Assembly: GCF_000745475.1 (NCBI RefSeq)
Contig: NZ_JQJJ01000009.1
Coordinates: 496,001 to 560,000 of the forward strand
Reading direction: 5' to 3'
Length of the DNA: 64,000 nt
DNA from: Allobosea sp. UNC402CLCol
Lineage (GTDB): Bacteria > Pseudomonadota > Alphaproteobacteria > Rhizobiales > Beijerinckiaceae
The notes beneath the pieces are model-generated. The model was not told the DNA's origin. It saw nothing but the letters and a program-made list of their open reading frames with translations, and did not search any database. The position numbers and the translations under genes were made by a program. Shown one piece after another: positions 51,356-60,402 of the stretch; the stretch's first letter is position 1; every line of letters starts with the position of its first letter.

Positions 51356-51461
51356 GCAGGCCGCCGGCGCATCGCCGCCGTTTCGCGCGAGCTGGAAATC
51401 CTCTAAGCGAGCAAGCGTCATGCCCGCGCGAGGCCGAGCGCGGGCGCGCCGGAGACAGGAC

Positions 51462-51782
51462 ATGCCGAACATCACCTATATCGATGCCCATGGGGAGAGC
51501 CGCACCGTCGAGGGCGAGGTCGGCGCGACCGTGATGGAAACGGCGATCCGCAACGAGGTCCCCGGCATCGAGGCCGAATGCGGCGGCGCCTGCGCCTGCG
51601 CGACCTGCCATGTCTATGTCGACGAGGCCTGGATGCCGAAGGTCGGCCAGCCCGAGCCGATGGAGGAGGACATGCTGGACTTCGCCTTCGACGTCCGGCC
51701 GAACTCGCGCCTCTCCTGCCAGATCCGCATCCGCCCCGAACTCGACGGCCTCGTGGTCCGCACGCCCGAGCGGCAGGGCTAG
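51462..51782 (+). CDS. [2Fe-2S] ferredoxin, adrenodoxin type
   Basis: 106 residues with the vertebrate-type cluster spacing: [14 protein letters not shown] gives Cys-x5-Cys-x2-Cys, and the fourth cysteine is in RLSCQIRI. The acidic [16 protein letters not shown] loop resembles adrenodoxin, putidaredoxin and FdxB. It carries electrons in the cytoplasm, for example to P450 or iron-sulfur assembly systems. The ATG at 51462 follows GGAGACAGG; an ATG 42 bases earlier gives only arginine-rich sequence. Confidence 0.93.
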   Translation: MPNITYIDAHGESRTVEGEVGATVMETAIRNEVPGIEAECGGACACATCHVYVDEAWMPKVGQPEPMEEDMLDFAFDVRPNSRLSCQIRIRPELDGLVVRTPERQG

Positions 51783-51904
51783 CGAAACCGGCGCGGCGGT
51801 CGCCCGCGCCTCGTGCCGCGCCCCATGCGCGATTTGCGTTGGATCAATGCGCCGGCGCTGGCAAACTCCACAATGGTATCGCAACCAGCCTTGAGGAGTT
51901 CGCG

Positions 51905-52333
51905 ATGTACAAGTCGATCATGGTCCCCGTCGATCTGGCCGAGGCGGAACTCGCCAGGCCGGCGATCGACGCAGCGGTCTCCTTCGCCAAGGCCTCCGGC
52001 GGTTCGGTGCGGCTGGTTTATGTCCGCTCGCTGATCCCGGTCACCTACATGGAGTTCGTGCCGAGCGATTTCGACACCGAGCAGCAGCAGGATGCCGAGG
52101 CCAAGCTCGCCGAGATCGCCGCGAAGGTCGATCTTCCGGCGGAGCAGGTTTCGGCCAAGGTGCTGATCGGTTCCGTGCATGGCGAGGTGCTGGCCGAGGC
52201 CGATGCCGGCGGCATCGACCTCATCGTCATCGGCTCGCACGAACCGGGCATGCTGGCCTATGTCATCGGCTCGAATGCCTCGGCGATCGTGCGCCGCGCC
52301 AAGTGCTCGGTGCTGGTGGTGCGCCAGGCCTGA
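51905..52333 (+). CDS. Universal stress protein (UspA family)
   Basis: 142 residues. The start MYKSIMVPVDLAE and the ATP-binding motif GSHEPGMLAYVIGSNASAIVRRAKCSVLVVR (G-2x-G-9x-G-S/T/N) are characteristic of the ATP-binding Usp branch. GAGGAG lies six bases before the ATG. It probably helps survival in stress or slow growth; a specific partner cannot be named. It is on the same strand as the ferredoxin gene but separated by 122 bases. Confidence 0.92.
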   Translation: MYKSIMVPVDLAEAELARPAIDAAVSFAKASGGSVRLVYVRSLIPVTYMEFVPSDFDTEQQQDAEAKLAEIAAKVDLPAEQVSAKVLIGSVHGEVLAEADAGGIDLIVIGSHEPGMLAYVIGSNASAIVRRAKCSVLVVRQA

Positions 52334-52369
52334 GCCGCATTCCGGCCGCAGCGTTGCGGCGGCCGGACC

Positions 52370-52972
52370 TCAGGCCTTCGGCTCGCGCCCCGGCACGAGA
52401 TCGTCCGGCACCTCGCCGGTCGCGAGTTCGCGCGGCCGGTTGAGCGAGATCAGCGGCCAGACCTGCCAGTAGGACGCCGCCAGCAGCAGCAGCGCGAGCA
52501 GCGCCGCGCTGGTCTGGCCTTGCTGGAAGGCATGCAGCGCGAAATACGCGATCATCGCCAGCGAGAGCGCGCCGACGGCCGCGACCCCGAGCCAGATCGG
52601 CCCCGGCCGGCCGCCGACGAAGCGGGCTTTCGGATTGGCGCGCGTGATCGCGGCCGCCAGCGCCGAGACGAAACGGTGATAGCGGGCGTCGTCGCGATCG
52701 AGATCGGTCAGCGAACGCCAGGAGAGGTTGCCGAAGGTGACGGTCCTGCCGTCGCTGAGCCGCAGCTGGGTCTTGTAGCCTTTGGAGGAGATGTTGCCGG
52801 GGGCGAACACGTAGCGCACCTGCTCGACGGCGCTCAGCCGCAGCCGGTCGACCGCCCTGGTCCTGTCGATCTCCAGAAAGTCGCCGTCGAGCTTGTAGGC
52901 GATCTCGAAGCCGACCGGCTTCGGGCGCTGGCGCCAGCTCGGGGCAGGGTTGTCGTCAGGGTGCTCGGTCAT
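52370..52972 (-). CDS. Membrane protein of unknown function (200 residues)
   Basis: Not recognised as a named family. From the ATG at 52972 the protein has a soluble N-terminal part of about 115 residues with a beta-rich, pleckstrin-like feel (LRLSAVEQVRYVFAPGN, YKTQLRLSDGRTVTFGNLSW). Two membrane spans follow (LGVAAVGALSLAMIAYFAL near 127-145 and AALLALLLLAASYWQVWPLI near 156-175), and then a short charged tail. It likely sits in the inner membrane with the domain facing the cytoplasm. Confidence 0.75.
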   Translation of the reverse strand: MTEHPDDNPAPSWRQRPKPVGFEIAYKLDGDFLEIDRTRAVDRLRLSAVEQVRYVFAPGNISSKGYKTQLRLSDGRTVTFGNLSWRSLTDLDRDDARYHRFVSALAAAITRANPKARFVGGRPGPIWLGVAAVGALSLAMIAYFALHAFQQGQTSAALLALLLLAASYWQVWPLISLNRPRELATGEVPDDLVPGREPKA

Positions 52973-53027
52973 GGGCGGCAGATAGAGCAACTATGCCCGT
53001 CAAGGGAAGCCGGCCAATCGTCTCGGC

Positions 53028-54203
53028 TCAGCGCGCCAGCACCTTCATCGCGCCGTCGAGGCCATCGAGCGTCAGCGGGAACATGCGCCCGCCCATCAGC
53101 CCGCCGATCTGCCGGATCGACTGGGTGTAGTTCCACAGATGCTGCTGGACCGGGTTGAGCCAGACCGATTTCGGGAACTTCGTCGTCAATCGCTCCATCC
53201 AGACCTGCCCCGCCTCCTCGTTCCAGTGCTCGACGGAACCACCGGGCATCGCGATCTCGTAAGGGCTCATCGAGGCGTCGCCGACGAAGACGAGACGGTA
53301 GTCGCCGGGATAGGTCCGCAGCACCTCCCAGGTCGGGATCTGCTGCTCGTGGCGGCGGCGGTTCTCCTTCCAGACCCGCTCATAGGGACAGTTGTGGAAG
53401 TAGAAATGCTCGAAATGCTTGAACTCGGCCCGGGCCGCCGAGAACAGCTCCTCGGCCAGCTCGACATGCCAGTCCATCGAGCCGCCGACATCCAGGAAGA
53501 GCAGCACCTTCACGGTGTTGTGGCGCTCAGGGCGCAGCTTGACGTCGAGATAGCCGTGTCTGGCCGTCTCCGTGATCGTGTTGTCGAGGTCGAGCTCTTC
53601 GGCTGCACCCGTGCGGGCGAAGCGGCGCAGGCGCCTCAGCGCGATGCGCAGGTTGCGCACGCCGAGCTCGCGCGTGTCGTCGAAATCCTTGAAGTCGCGC
53701 TTGTCCCAGACTTTCACCGCCCGGAAATTGCGGTTTGTGTCCTGGCCGATACGCACCCCTTCGGGGTTGTAGCCATAGGCGCCGTAAGGCGAGGTGCCGC
53801 CGGTGCCGATCCATTTGTTGCCGCCCTGATGGCGGCCCTTCTGCTCTTCGAGGCGCTGCTTCAGCGTCTCCCAGAGCTTGTCCCAGCCGAGAGCCTCGAT
53901 CTGGGCCTTCTCTTCGTCGGTGAGGAACTTCTCGGCGAGCTTGCGGAGCCATTCCTCCGGGATGCCGGCCTGCTCGATCGCCTGCTGGAGCGTCTCCATG
54001 CCCTGGAAGACCTGGGCGAAGACCTGATCGAACCTGTCGAGATGGCGCTCGTCCTTCACCAGCGTGGCGCGGGCGAGATAGTAGAACTCGTCGACGCTGT
54101 GCTCGGCGAGATCGGCCTCCACCCCTTCGAGCAGCGTCAGATACTCGCGCAAGGTCACCGGGACCTTGGCGGCGCGCAGATCGGTGAAGAGGCGAAGGAA
54201 CAT
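53028..54203 (-). CDS. VWA-domain protein, CoxE-like
   Basis: 391 residues. The N-terminal helical part (MFLRLFTDLRAAKVPVTLREYL) and the C-terminal VWA domain match the CoxE/YeiM group that works with MoxR AAA+ ATPases to mature metalloenzymes. The MIDAS loop is DVGGSMDW, with Asp238 and Ser242 in the D-x-G-x-S pattern. The segment WIGTGGTSPYGAYGYNPEG is also typical. No MoxR/CoxD ATPase gene adjoins it in this window, so a partner must be elsewhere. Confidence 0.88.
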   Translation of the reverse strand: MFLRLFTDLRAAKVPVTLREYLTLLEGVEADLAEHSVDEFYYLARATLVKDERHLDRFDQVFAQVFQGMETLQQAIEQAGIPEEWLRKLAEKFLTDEEKAQIEALGWDKLWETLKQRLEEQKGRHQGGNKWIGTGGTSPYGAYGYNPEGVRIGQDTNRNFRAVKVWDKRDFKDFDDTRELGVRNLRIALRRLRRFARTGAAEELDLDNTITETARHGYLDVKLRPERHNTVKVLLFLDVGGSMDWHVELAEELFSAARAEFKHFEHFYFHNCPYERVWKENRRRHEQQIPTWEVLRTYPGDYRLVFVGDASMSPYEIAMPGGSVEHWNEEAGQVWMERLTTKFPKSVWLNPVQQHLWNYTQSIRQIGGLMGGRMFPLTLDGLDGAMKVLAR

Positions 54204-54284
54204 GCCGCTACTGTGCGGGCATGGAGCACGAGGTCAAGCGGTGTCCGCGCTTGCACGGACACCGCTCGATCCCGATGGATGGCT

Positions 54285-54557
54285 TTACGCCACCGCGTCG
54301 GCGAGGTCCTTGGTGACCTTGAACTTCACGACGGTCTTGGCCGGAACCTTGATGGTGGCGCCGGTCGAGGGGTTGCGGGCCTCGCGGGCTTCGCGCTTGG
54401 CCGCGGAGAGCTTGCCGATGCCGCCGAGCGTGACGTCGTCGCCGCCCTTCAGGGTCTTGGCGACGGTCGCGCCGAGGGAGGCCAGAATGGCGGAGACATC
54501 GGCCTTCGTCTTCCCGGTCTCTTCGGCGATCGCGGCGATCAGTTCGTTCTTGGTCAT
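54285..54557 (-). CDS. hup: HU-family nucleoid protein
   Basis: 90 residues. It begins MTKNELIAAIAEETGKTKADV and has the beta-arm RNPSTGATIKVPAKTVVKFK, with the RNP-TG tip that intercalates in the DNA minor groove. GGAGG sits eight bases before the ATG at 54557, so the longer open frame upstream is not used. It bends and compacts DNA as a dimer. Whether it is the HU alpha/beta-like or an IHF-like paralogue cannot be settled, but the length and N-terminus favour HU. Confidence 0.95.
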   Translation of the reverse strand: MTKNELIAAIAEETGKTKADVSAILASLGATVAKTLKGGDDVTLGGIGKLSAAKREAREARNPSTGATIKVPAKTVVKFKVTKDLADAVA

Positions 54558-54929
54558 GAAATCCTCCTTGAGAAGGGTGTTATAGGCGTCGCGTGCTGGA
54601 TCTGGGTCGTTCATGCCCGTTTCCGACACGAGCGACCGCGGAGATATTCGCGGCGCGCAACTCACGCAGTTGCCACGGTTATCGTGGAAAGACGATGCCC
54701 GCGGCCGTAGATACGCACAGGAAACGGCTTCGTTCCGCCGAAAGAAGCTGGATTTTTGGGCTTTTCGCGGGTGCGGGAACCGAGAAGAGGGGGAGCGAGC
54801 CCGCAGAATCGTGCCCCCGATTCGGTTGCAGATGGCGGCGCGCAACGCTGCGCCCGCCGCCATCGATGCGGCTCAGAGCAGGATGCGAAAAAGCGGGAAC
54901 CGGTTTTTCGCGAGAATCCTGCTCCGGCT
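54558..54929. other. 372-base intergenic region holding the HU promoter and a long hairpin
   Basis: No credible gene is present. The HU promoter must lie in its left part, but I could not pick clear -35 and -10 boxes. The right end holds the hairpin at 54876-54924, annotated separately, directly after the BMP binding-protein stop. Confidence 0.6.
54876..54924. terminator. Long hairpin at the 3' end of the purine operon
   Basis: GAGCAGGATGCGAAAAA (54876-54892) pairs with TTTTTCGC (54904-54911) and ATCCTGCTC (54916-54924), with a four-base bulge and an 11-base loop. It begins six bases after the stop of the last operon gene on the minus strand. It probably terminates or stabilises the transcript. 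The CGAAAA-N11-TTTTCG core is shared with the hairpin at 35441-35467, which suggests a dispersed element. Confidence 0.65.
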
Positions 54930-56009
54930 CTAGGCCTGCACGCCGTCGACGTACCAGTCCATCTTGGAGAGGATCTCGTCGGAGGCCGTCTCGCCGGCCT
55001 TGACGCGGATTTCGCCCTTCTGGTCCTTGAGCTCGCCGGTGAAGGGGTGGAGCTTGCCGGAGACGATGCCCGCCTGGACCGCGTCGGCAGCGGCGCGGGC
55101 AGCCGGCGTGATCGCGTCGTTATAGGGCGCGAGCTTGACGAAGCCGTCCTTGATGCCGCCCCAGACCGCTCCGGTCTTCCAGGTGCCGTCCATCGTCTCC
55201 TTGACGCGCTTGATGTAGTAGCCCGACCAGTCGTCGACGATGGCCGAGAGATGCGCCTTGGGCGCGAAGGCCTTCATGTCCGAGGCCTGGCCAAAGGCGT
55301 AGACGCCGCGCTGCTCGGCCGCCTGGAGCGGGGCGGCAGAGTCGGTGTGCTGGGTGATCATGTCGGCGCCCTGGTCGATCAGCGCCTTGGCGGCGTCGGC
55401 TTCCTTGGCCGGGTCGTACCAGGTCGAGCACCAGACGACCTTGGTCTTGAAGTTCGGGTTCACCTTGCGCGCGGCCAGATGGAAGGCGTTGATGCCCATC
55501 ACCACTTCCGGGATCGGGAAGGAGGCGACATAGCCCGCCTGGCCGGTCTTCGACATGTGGCCGGCGATGGTGCCGATCACGGCGCGGCCCTCATAGAAGC
55601 GCGCATCATAGGTCGCGACGTTTTCGGCGCGCATATAGCCCGTGGCGTGCTCGAAATGGATCTTCGGGAACTGCTTGGCGACCTGGATCGTCGGGTTCAT
55701 GAAGCCGAAGGAGGTCGAGAAGATCAGCTGGTTGCCGGCCTGGGCGAGCTGGCGGATGGCGCGGGCGGCATCAGGGCCTTCGGCGACGTTCTCGAGGAAG
55801 CTCGTCTTGATTTTCGAGCCATATTCCTTCTCGATCGCGAGGCGGCCCTGATCATGCGTCCAGGTGTAGCCATGGTCGCCGATGGGGCCGACATAGACGA
55901 AGCCCACGCCGAGCGGGGCCTGCGCCGAGGCGCCACGGCCCAACAGCGGTAGCGTCGAGGCCGCGGCGGCGCCGAAGGTCAGCCGGCGGCGGGTGATGAT
56001 GCTGGTCAT
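54930..56009 (-). CDS. BMP-family ABC substrate-binding protein (nucleoside/purine)
   Basis: 359 residues with a twin-arginine signal (TRRRLTFGAAAASTLPLL, cleavage near ASAQ at residue 30). The PnrA/Med/BMP fold is evident in VGFVYVGPIGDHGYTWTHDQG and the WCSTWYDPAKEADAAKALIDQGADMI segment. BMP proteins bind nucleosides or purine bases for an RbsA-type ABC system. Here it is the last gene of an operon that begins with xanthine dehydrogenase, so xanthine, hypoxanthine, urate or a related purine is the likely ligand. Confidence 0.9.
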   Translation of the reverse strand: MTSIITRRRLTFGAAAASTLPLLGRGASAQAPLGVGFVYVGPIGDHGYTWTHDQGRLAIEKEYGSKIKTSFLENVAEGPDAARAIRQLAQAGNQLIFSTSFGFMNPTIQVAKQFPKIHFEHATGYMRAENVATYDARFYEGRAVIGTIAGHMSKTGQAGYVASFPIPEVVMGINAFHLAARKVNPNFKTKVVWCSTWYDPAKEADAAKALIDQGADMITQHTDSAAPLQAAEQRGVYAFGQASDMKAFAPKAHLSAIVDDWSGYYIKRVKETMDGTWKTGAVWGGIKDGFVKLAPYNDAITPAARAAADAVQAGIVSGKLHPFTGELKDQKGEIRVKAGETASDEILSKMDWYVDGVQA

Positions 56010-56042
56010 GGTCCTATGAACTCCCCGTTGTCGGTTGCGGCG

Positions 56043-56966
56043 TCAGGACGCCGTGAAAGGTTTGCCGAGGCAGGCCGGTGCGTCGAGCCGGCCGGTCTTT
56101 CGTCCTAGCGACATCATGGTCAGAACTGCAATGGTCGCAAGGTAGGGGGCCATCGCCAGCACCTCCGGCGCGAGCCAGCTCACGCCGGCGGCCTTGGCCT
56201 GCAGCTCCAGCGTCATCACCGCGCCGAAGAGATAGGCGCCGAGCAGCAGCCGGCCCGGCTTCCAGGCAGAGAAGACGACGAGCGCCAGCGCGATCCAGCC
56301 ACGCCCCGCGGTCAATCGTTCGGCCCACATCGGCGTCAGCGCCAGCGAGAAATAGGCCCCGCCCAGCCCCGCCAAGGCGCCTCCGAAGGCGACCGCCGCA
56401 TAGCGGATGGCGACGACCGGGTAGCCGATGGCATGTGCGGAAGCGTCGTTCTCGCCGACCGCGCGCAGGATCAGCCCCGCCCGCGTCCGGCGCAGGAAGT
56501 AGCTCACGCCGGCCACCAGCGCGAGCGAGAGATAGACGACGACGTCCTGCCCGAAGACGATGCGCAGGACGGGATGTTCGGACAGCGCCGCCGGGAAGAT
56601 CGGCCCGAGCCGCTGCACGGTGCGCCCGACGAAGCCGGCACCGATCAGCGAGGAGGCGCCGATGCCGAAGATCGTCAGCGCAAGCCCGGTCGCGACCTGG
56701 TTGGCGGTGAGCGACAGCGCCAGCACCGCGAAGACCATCGCTGCGGCGACACCGGCAAGGATGGCGGCCAGCAGCCCCAGCGCCATGCTGCCGCTCGAGA
56801 ACGCCACGGCGAAGCCCGCGACCGCGCCGCACAGCATCATGCCCTCGACGCCGAGATTGAGCACGCCGGATTTCTCCGCGACGAGTTCGCCCAACGAGGC
56901 CAGCAGCAAGGGCGTCGAGGCCGCGATCAGCGTCATGATGATCGAGACGAGCATGGCCGTGGTCAT
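56043..56966 (-). CDS. ABC transporter permease, BMP-associated, subunit 2 (YufQ/NupQ-like)
   Basis: 307 residues, about eight spans. It begins MTTAMLVSIIMTLIAASTPLLLASLGELV and has the ASLGELVAEKSGVLNLGVEGMML motif typical of the YufQ-type subunit. It also has the coupling loop LRAVGENDASAHAIGYPV. The ATG at 56966 overlaps the preceding permease stop (ATGA). The longer open frame upstream is antisense-like shadow sequence within the first permease gene. Confidence 0.9.
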   Translation of the reverse strand: MTTAMLVSIIMTLIAASTPLLLASLGELVAEKSGVLNLGVEGMMLCGAVAGFAVAFSSGSMALGLLAAILAGVAAAMVFAVLALSLTANQVATGLALTIFGIGASSLIGAGFVGRTVQRLGPIFPAALSEHPVLRIVFGQDVVVYLSLALVAGVSYFLRRTRAGLILRAVGENDASAHAIGYPVVAIRYAAVAFGGALAGLGGAYFSLALTPMWAERLTAGRGWIALALVVFSAWKPGRLLLGAYLFGAVMTLELQAKAAGVSWLAPEVLAMAPYLATIAVLTMMSLGRKTGRLDAPACLGKPFTAS

Positions 56967-58027
56967 GCCGCCCTCCGCTTCCAGCCGATCTGCCAGCGCA
57001 CCAGCACATCGATCGCCAGCAGCATGAACAGCAACATGGCCTGGAACAGCCCGGTCGCCGCCTGCGGCAGCCTGACCGTCGACTGCGCGATCTCGCCGCC
57101 GACATAGGTTCCCGCCAGCACGATGCCGCCGAAGACGATGCCGAGCGGGTGCAATCGCCCGAGGAAGGCGACGATGATCGCGGTGAAGCCGTATCCCACC
57201 GGGAATTGCGGCGTGAGCTGGCCGAACGGTCCGGCCGCCTCGAACAGCCCGGCCAGTCCCGCGAGGCCGCCGCTGAGCAGCATCGTCGCCCAGGTCGTGC
57301 GCGCCGCGCTGAAGCCGCCGTGGCGGGCTGCGGCCGGCGCGAGGCCCACGACCTTTACCGCATAGCCCGCCGTGGTCTTCTCCATCAGCAGCCAGGCGAC
57401 GACGGCCAGCAGCAATGCGACGGGAATGCCGAGATGGACCAGCGAGCCCTCGATCACCGTCGGCAGGGTCTGGTCGGCGGTGAACATGCGCGTCTGCGGA
57501 AAATTGAAGCCGCCCGGGTCCTTCCACGGTCCGCGCACCAGGAAATAGAGGAACTGCACCGCGACATAGGTCAGCATCAGGCTGGTCAGGATCTCGCTGA
57601 CCTGCAGCTTCACCCTGAGGAGCGCGGGGATCGCGGCCCAGGCCATGCCGCCGAGGATGCCGGCCAGCACCATGGCGGGCAGGATCCACCATCCGGTCAT
57701 GTCATAGGTCAGCAGCGCGACCCCGGTGCCGGCGATGGCTCCCATGACATACTGCCCCTCGGCGCCGATATTCCAGACATTGGCGCGGAAGCCGATGGCG
57801 AGCCCGAGCGCGATCATCACCAGTGGTGCGCCCTTGACGCCGATATCGGCCCAGCGCTGCGGTTCCAGGAATGGGGTCAGGAAGATGCTCTCGACCGCAT
57901 GGAAGCCGTCATAGCCGATGGCGGTGAAGACGATCATGCCGGTGAGCATCGTCAGCCCGATTGCGATCAGGGGGCTCAAGACCAGCATCGGCAGGCTCGG
58001 CTCGCGGCGGCGGCGCCATTCAAGCAT
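56963..58027 (-). CDS. ABC transporter permease, BMP-associated, subunit 1 (YufP/NupP-like)
   Basis: 354 residues from the ATG at 58027, which is preceded by GGGAG; a GTG 39 bases upstream is possible but has a poorer site. The protein carries VKGAPLVMIALGLAIGFRANVWNIGAEGQ, the YufP-type landmark, and about nine spans. It overlaps the ATPase stop by eight bases and the next permease start by four. Confidence 0.9.
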   Translation of the reverse strand: MLEWRRRREPSLPMLVLSPLIAIGLTMLTGMIVFTAIGYDGFHAVESIFLTPFLEPQRWADIGVKGAPLVMIALGLAIGFRANVWNIGAEGQYVMGAIAGTGVALLTYDMTGWWILPAMVLAGILGGMAWAAIPALLRVKLQVSEILTSLMLTYVAVQFLYFLVRGPWKDPGGFNFPQTRMFTADQTLPTVIEGSLVHLGIPVALLLAVVAWLLMEKTTAGYAVKVVGLAPAAARHGGFSAARTTWATMLLSGGLAGLAGLFEAAGPFGQLTPQFPVGYGFTAIIVAFLGRLHPLGIVFGGIVLAGTYVGGEIAQSTVRLPQAATGLFQAMLLFMLLAIDVLVRWQIGWKRRAA

Positions 58028-59576
58028 GCGCCGCTCCCACCTGCTCGCCAGCGCCGTGAATTCCACCCATCATCAGGCCGATCTCGTCGATGCCGAGGCT
58101 GGCAACCGGGCGCGGCGCCGAGAGCCGGCCTTCGTTGATGACGCAGAGCCGATCGGCGAGCTCGAGCAACTCGTCGAGATCCTGCGAGATCACCACGACG
58201 GCCGAGCCCTTTGCGGCGAGGTCGACGAGCTCCTGCCGGATCGCGGCGGCCGCACCGGCATCGACGCCCCAGGTCGGCTGCGACACGACGAGCACGGCGG
58301 GCTGCTGGCCGATCTCGCGACCCATGATGAATTTCTGGAGGTTTCCGCCCGAGAGCGAGCGAGCGAGCGCGCCATTGCCGGTGGTCCGGACATCGAAGAG
58401 CTTGATGACGCTGTCGGCGAAGCGGCTGACGGCACCGCGGCTGATGAAACCATGCGGTGCCAGCGGCAGCCGGTGGCGCGCGGTCAGGACGCCGTTGTCG
58501 GCGAGCGAGAAATCCGGCACGGCGGCATGGCCGTTACGCTCTTCCGGCACGCAGGAGAGGCCGAGCGCCCGGCGCGCGCCGGCACCTTCGAGCCCGACGG
58601 CCCTGCCGTCGAGCCGGATCGCCTCAGGCGCCGCAGCCAGCCGCTCGCCCGAGAGCGCCGTCAGAAGTTCCGCCTGGCCGTTGCCGGCGACGCCGGCGAT
58701 GCCGAGGATTTCGCCCGCCCGCGCCTCGAAGGAGACACCCTTGAGATCGGTGCCGAAAGGCGGCTCGCCCGGCAGCGAGAGCCCGCTGACGGCGAGCCTG
58801 ACCGCGCCGGCTTCCTTCGTCTGGCCGTGCTCGATCTTGCGCAGCTCCGCGCCGATCATCAGTTCCGCCATGCGCCTGGTCGTCTCGACCTTCGGATCGC
58901 AGGTCGCGACCACACGCCCGCCGCGCAGAATGGTGGCGCTGTCGCAGAGCGCTTTGATCTCGTGCAGCTTGTGCGAGATGTAGAGGATCGAGCAGCCTTC
59001 CGCCGCGATCTGCCTGAGTGTCGCGAACAGGCGCTCGACCTCCTGCGGCGTCAGCACCGAGGTCGGCTCGTCCATGATCAGGAGCTTCGGCTTCTGCAGA
59101 AGGCAGCGCACGATTTCGATGCGCTGGCGCTCGCCGACCGAGAGCGTATGTACCTCGCGCTCCGGATCGAGGGGCAGCGAATAGGACTGCAGGATCGCGG
59201 CGACTTGGCTCTTCAGCTCCTCGCGGTCGACGGCTTCGTCGAGTCCGAGCGCGATGTTCTCGATCACCGTCATCGCGTCGAACAGCGAGAAGTGCTGGAA
59301 GACCATGCCGATGCCGAGCTTGCGCGCGGCCTTGGGCGAGGGGATTGCAACGGGCGAGCCGTTCCAGGAGATCGTGCCTTCGTCGGCCTGCTGGACGCCG
59401 TAGATGATCTTGACCAGCGTCGACTTGCCGGCGCCGTTCTCGCCGAGCAAGGCGTGGATTTCACCCGGAGCGACGCTCAGGCTGATGTCTTCATTGGCTT
59501 TGACGCCGGGAAAGCTCTTCGAGATATGGGCGAGCGCCAGCCGCGGCGGCACGTCTTGCTCACGCGGCTGATTCAT
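58020..59576 (-). CDS. ABC transporter ATP-binding protein, double-domain (YufO/RbsA-like)
   Basis: 518 residues with two nucleotide-binding domains. The first has Walker A GENGAGKSTLVKII, signature LSVGERQRIEIVRCL and Walker B LLIMDEPTSVLTPQE. The second has a degenerate Walker A (GVAGNGQAELLTALSG) and signature LSGGNLQKFIMGREI, as in other sugar/nucleoside-type importers. The ATG at 59576 overlaps the end of xdhC by 17 bases. The extended frame beyond it lies in xdhC. Confidence 0.93.
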   Translation of the reverse strand: MNQPREQDVPPRLALAHISKSFPGVKANEDISLSVAPGEIHALLGENGAGKSTLVKIIYGVQQADEGTISWNGSPVAIPSPKAARKLGIGMVFQHFSLFDAMTVIENIALGLDEAVDREELKSQVAAILQSYSLPLDPEREVHTLSVGERQRIEIVRCLLQKPKLLIMDEPTSVLTPQEVERLFATLRQIAAEGCSILYISHKLHEIKALCDSATILRGGRVVATCDPKVETTRRMAELMIGAELRKIEHGQTKEAGAVRLAVSGLSLPGEPPFGTDLKGVSFEARAGEILGIAGVAGNGQAELLTALSGERLAAAPEAIRLDGRAVGLEGAGARRALGLSCVPEERNGHAAVPDFSLADNGVLTARHRLPLAPHGFISRGAVSRFADSVIKLFDVRTTGNGALARSLSGGNLQKFIMGREIGQQPAVLVVSQPTWGVDAGAAAAIRQELVDLAAKGSAVVVISQDLDELLELADRLCVINEGRLSAPRPVASLGIDEIGLMMGGIHGAGEQVGAAHA

Positions 59577-60402
59577 GTCGCGACCGTCTCCCTTTCGCCG
59601 GCTCCCTGCGGCCAAGCAAGCAACGCACCAGCTCGGCTGCCGTCAAGGCCGCGATCACCTCCGGCCGCTTGTCGTCCACATCCGAACCGCCGATCGGACA
59701 GGTCAGGTGCGCGAGTGCCTCGTGTCGTCCGCCGCTGCGCAGGAAGCTCGACTCGAAACGGGCGCGCTTGGTGGCAGAGCCGATCATGCCGACATAAGCC
59801 GCATCGCCCCGCGCCAGTGCAGCCTCCGCCAGCCGGTAATCGAGGGCATGGCTGTGCGAGAGCACGACGAAAGCGGCGTTTGCTGGAGCGCTCGCGATCG
59901 CATCGACGGGATCGGCCATGCGGATGCAGGTGACGGCCGCCGGCAGCCCGCTCATGACGTCGTCGCGGTCGTCGATCAGCGAGACCGAGACGGGCAGGGG
60001 CGCCAGCGCCTGCGCCAGAGCCCGGCCGGTATGTCCGGCGCCGAAGATCAGGACCGGTGGCCGCGCGGCGGCTTCCGCCTTCTCGCGTGCGCTGAACAGG
60101 GCGATCTCGGCCGCGCTGGCATGACGCAACGACACGCGCACCCGCCCGCCGCAGCACTGGCCCATCTGCGGGCCGAGCGGGATGTCGAGGATCTGGTCCG
60201 GCGAAGCCTCGCTCAACATATGGCGGGCGAGGTCGATGCAATGGAATTCAAGCTGCCCGCCGCCGATCGTTCCGGCGATAGCACTGGGGCTGACCGCCAT
60301 GCAGGCGCCGGTCTCGCGCGGCGTCGAGCCTTCCGCAGCCTCGATCCGGACGAGAACGATGCCGTCGCGCTGATGGGCTGTGAGGAAAGCGGCGAGGGTC
60401 AT
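59560..60402 (-). CDS. xdhC: Xanthine dehydrogenase accessory protein XdhC
   Basis: 280 residues. The N-terminal XdhC/CoxI domain has EGSTPRETGACMAVS and GTIGGGQLEFHCI, and the C-terminal Rossmann-like part has LIFGAGHTGRALAQAL and YVGMIGSATKRARFE. XdhC binds molybdenum cofactor, promotes its sulfuration and inserts it into XdhB. Its start overlaps the xdhB stop (ATGA), as expected for a dedicated chaperone. Confidence 0.94.
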   Translation of the reverse strand: MTLAAFLTAHQRDGIVLVRIEAAEGSTPRETGACMAVSPSAIAGTIGGGQLEFHCIDLARHMLSEASPDQILDIPLGPQMGQCCGGRVRVSLRHASAAEIALFSAREKAEAAARPPVLIFGAGHTGRALAQALAPLPVSVSLIDDRDDVMSGLPAAVTCIRMADPVDAIASAPANAAFVVLSHSHALDYRLAEAALARGDAAYVGMIGSATKRARFESSFLRSGGRHEALAHLTCPIGGSDVDDKRPEVIAALTAAELVRCLLGRREPAKGRRSRHESAA

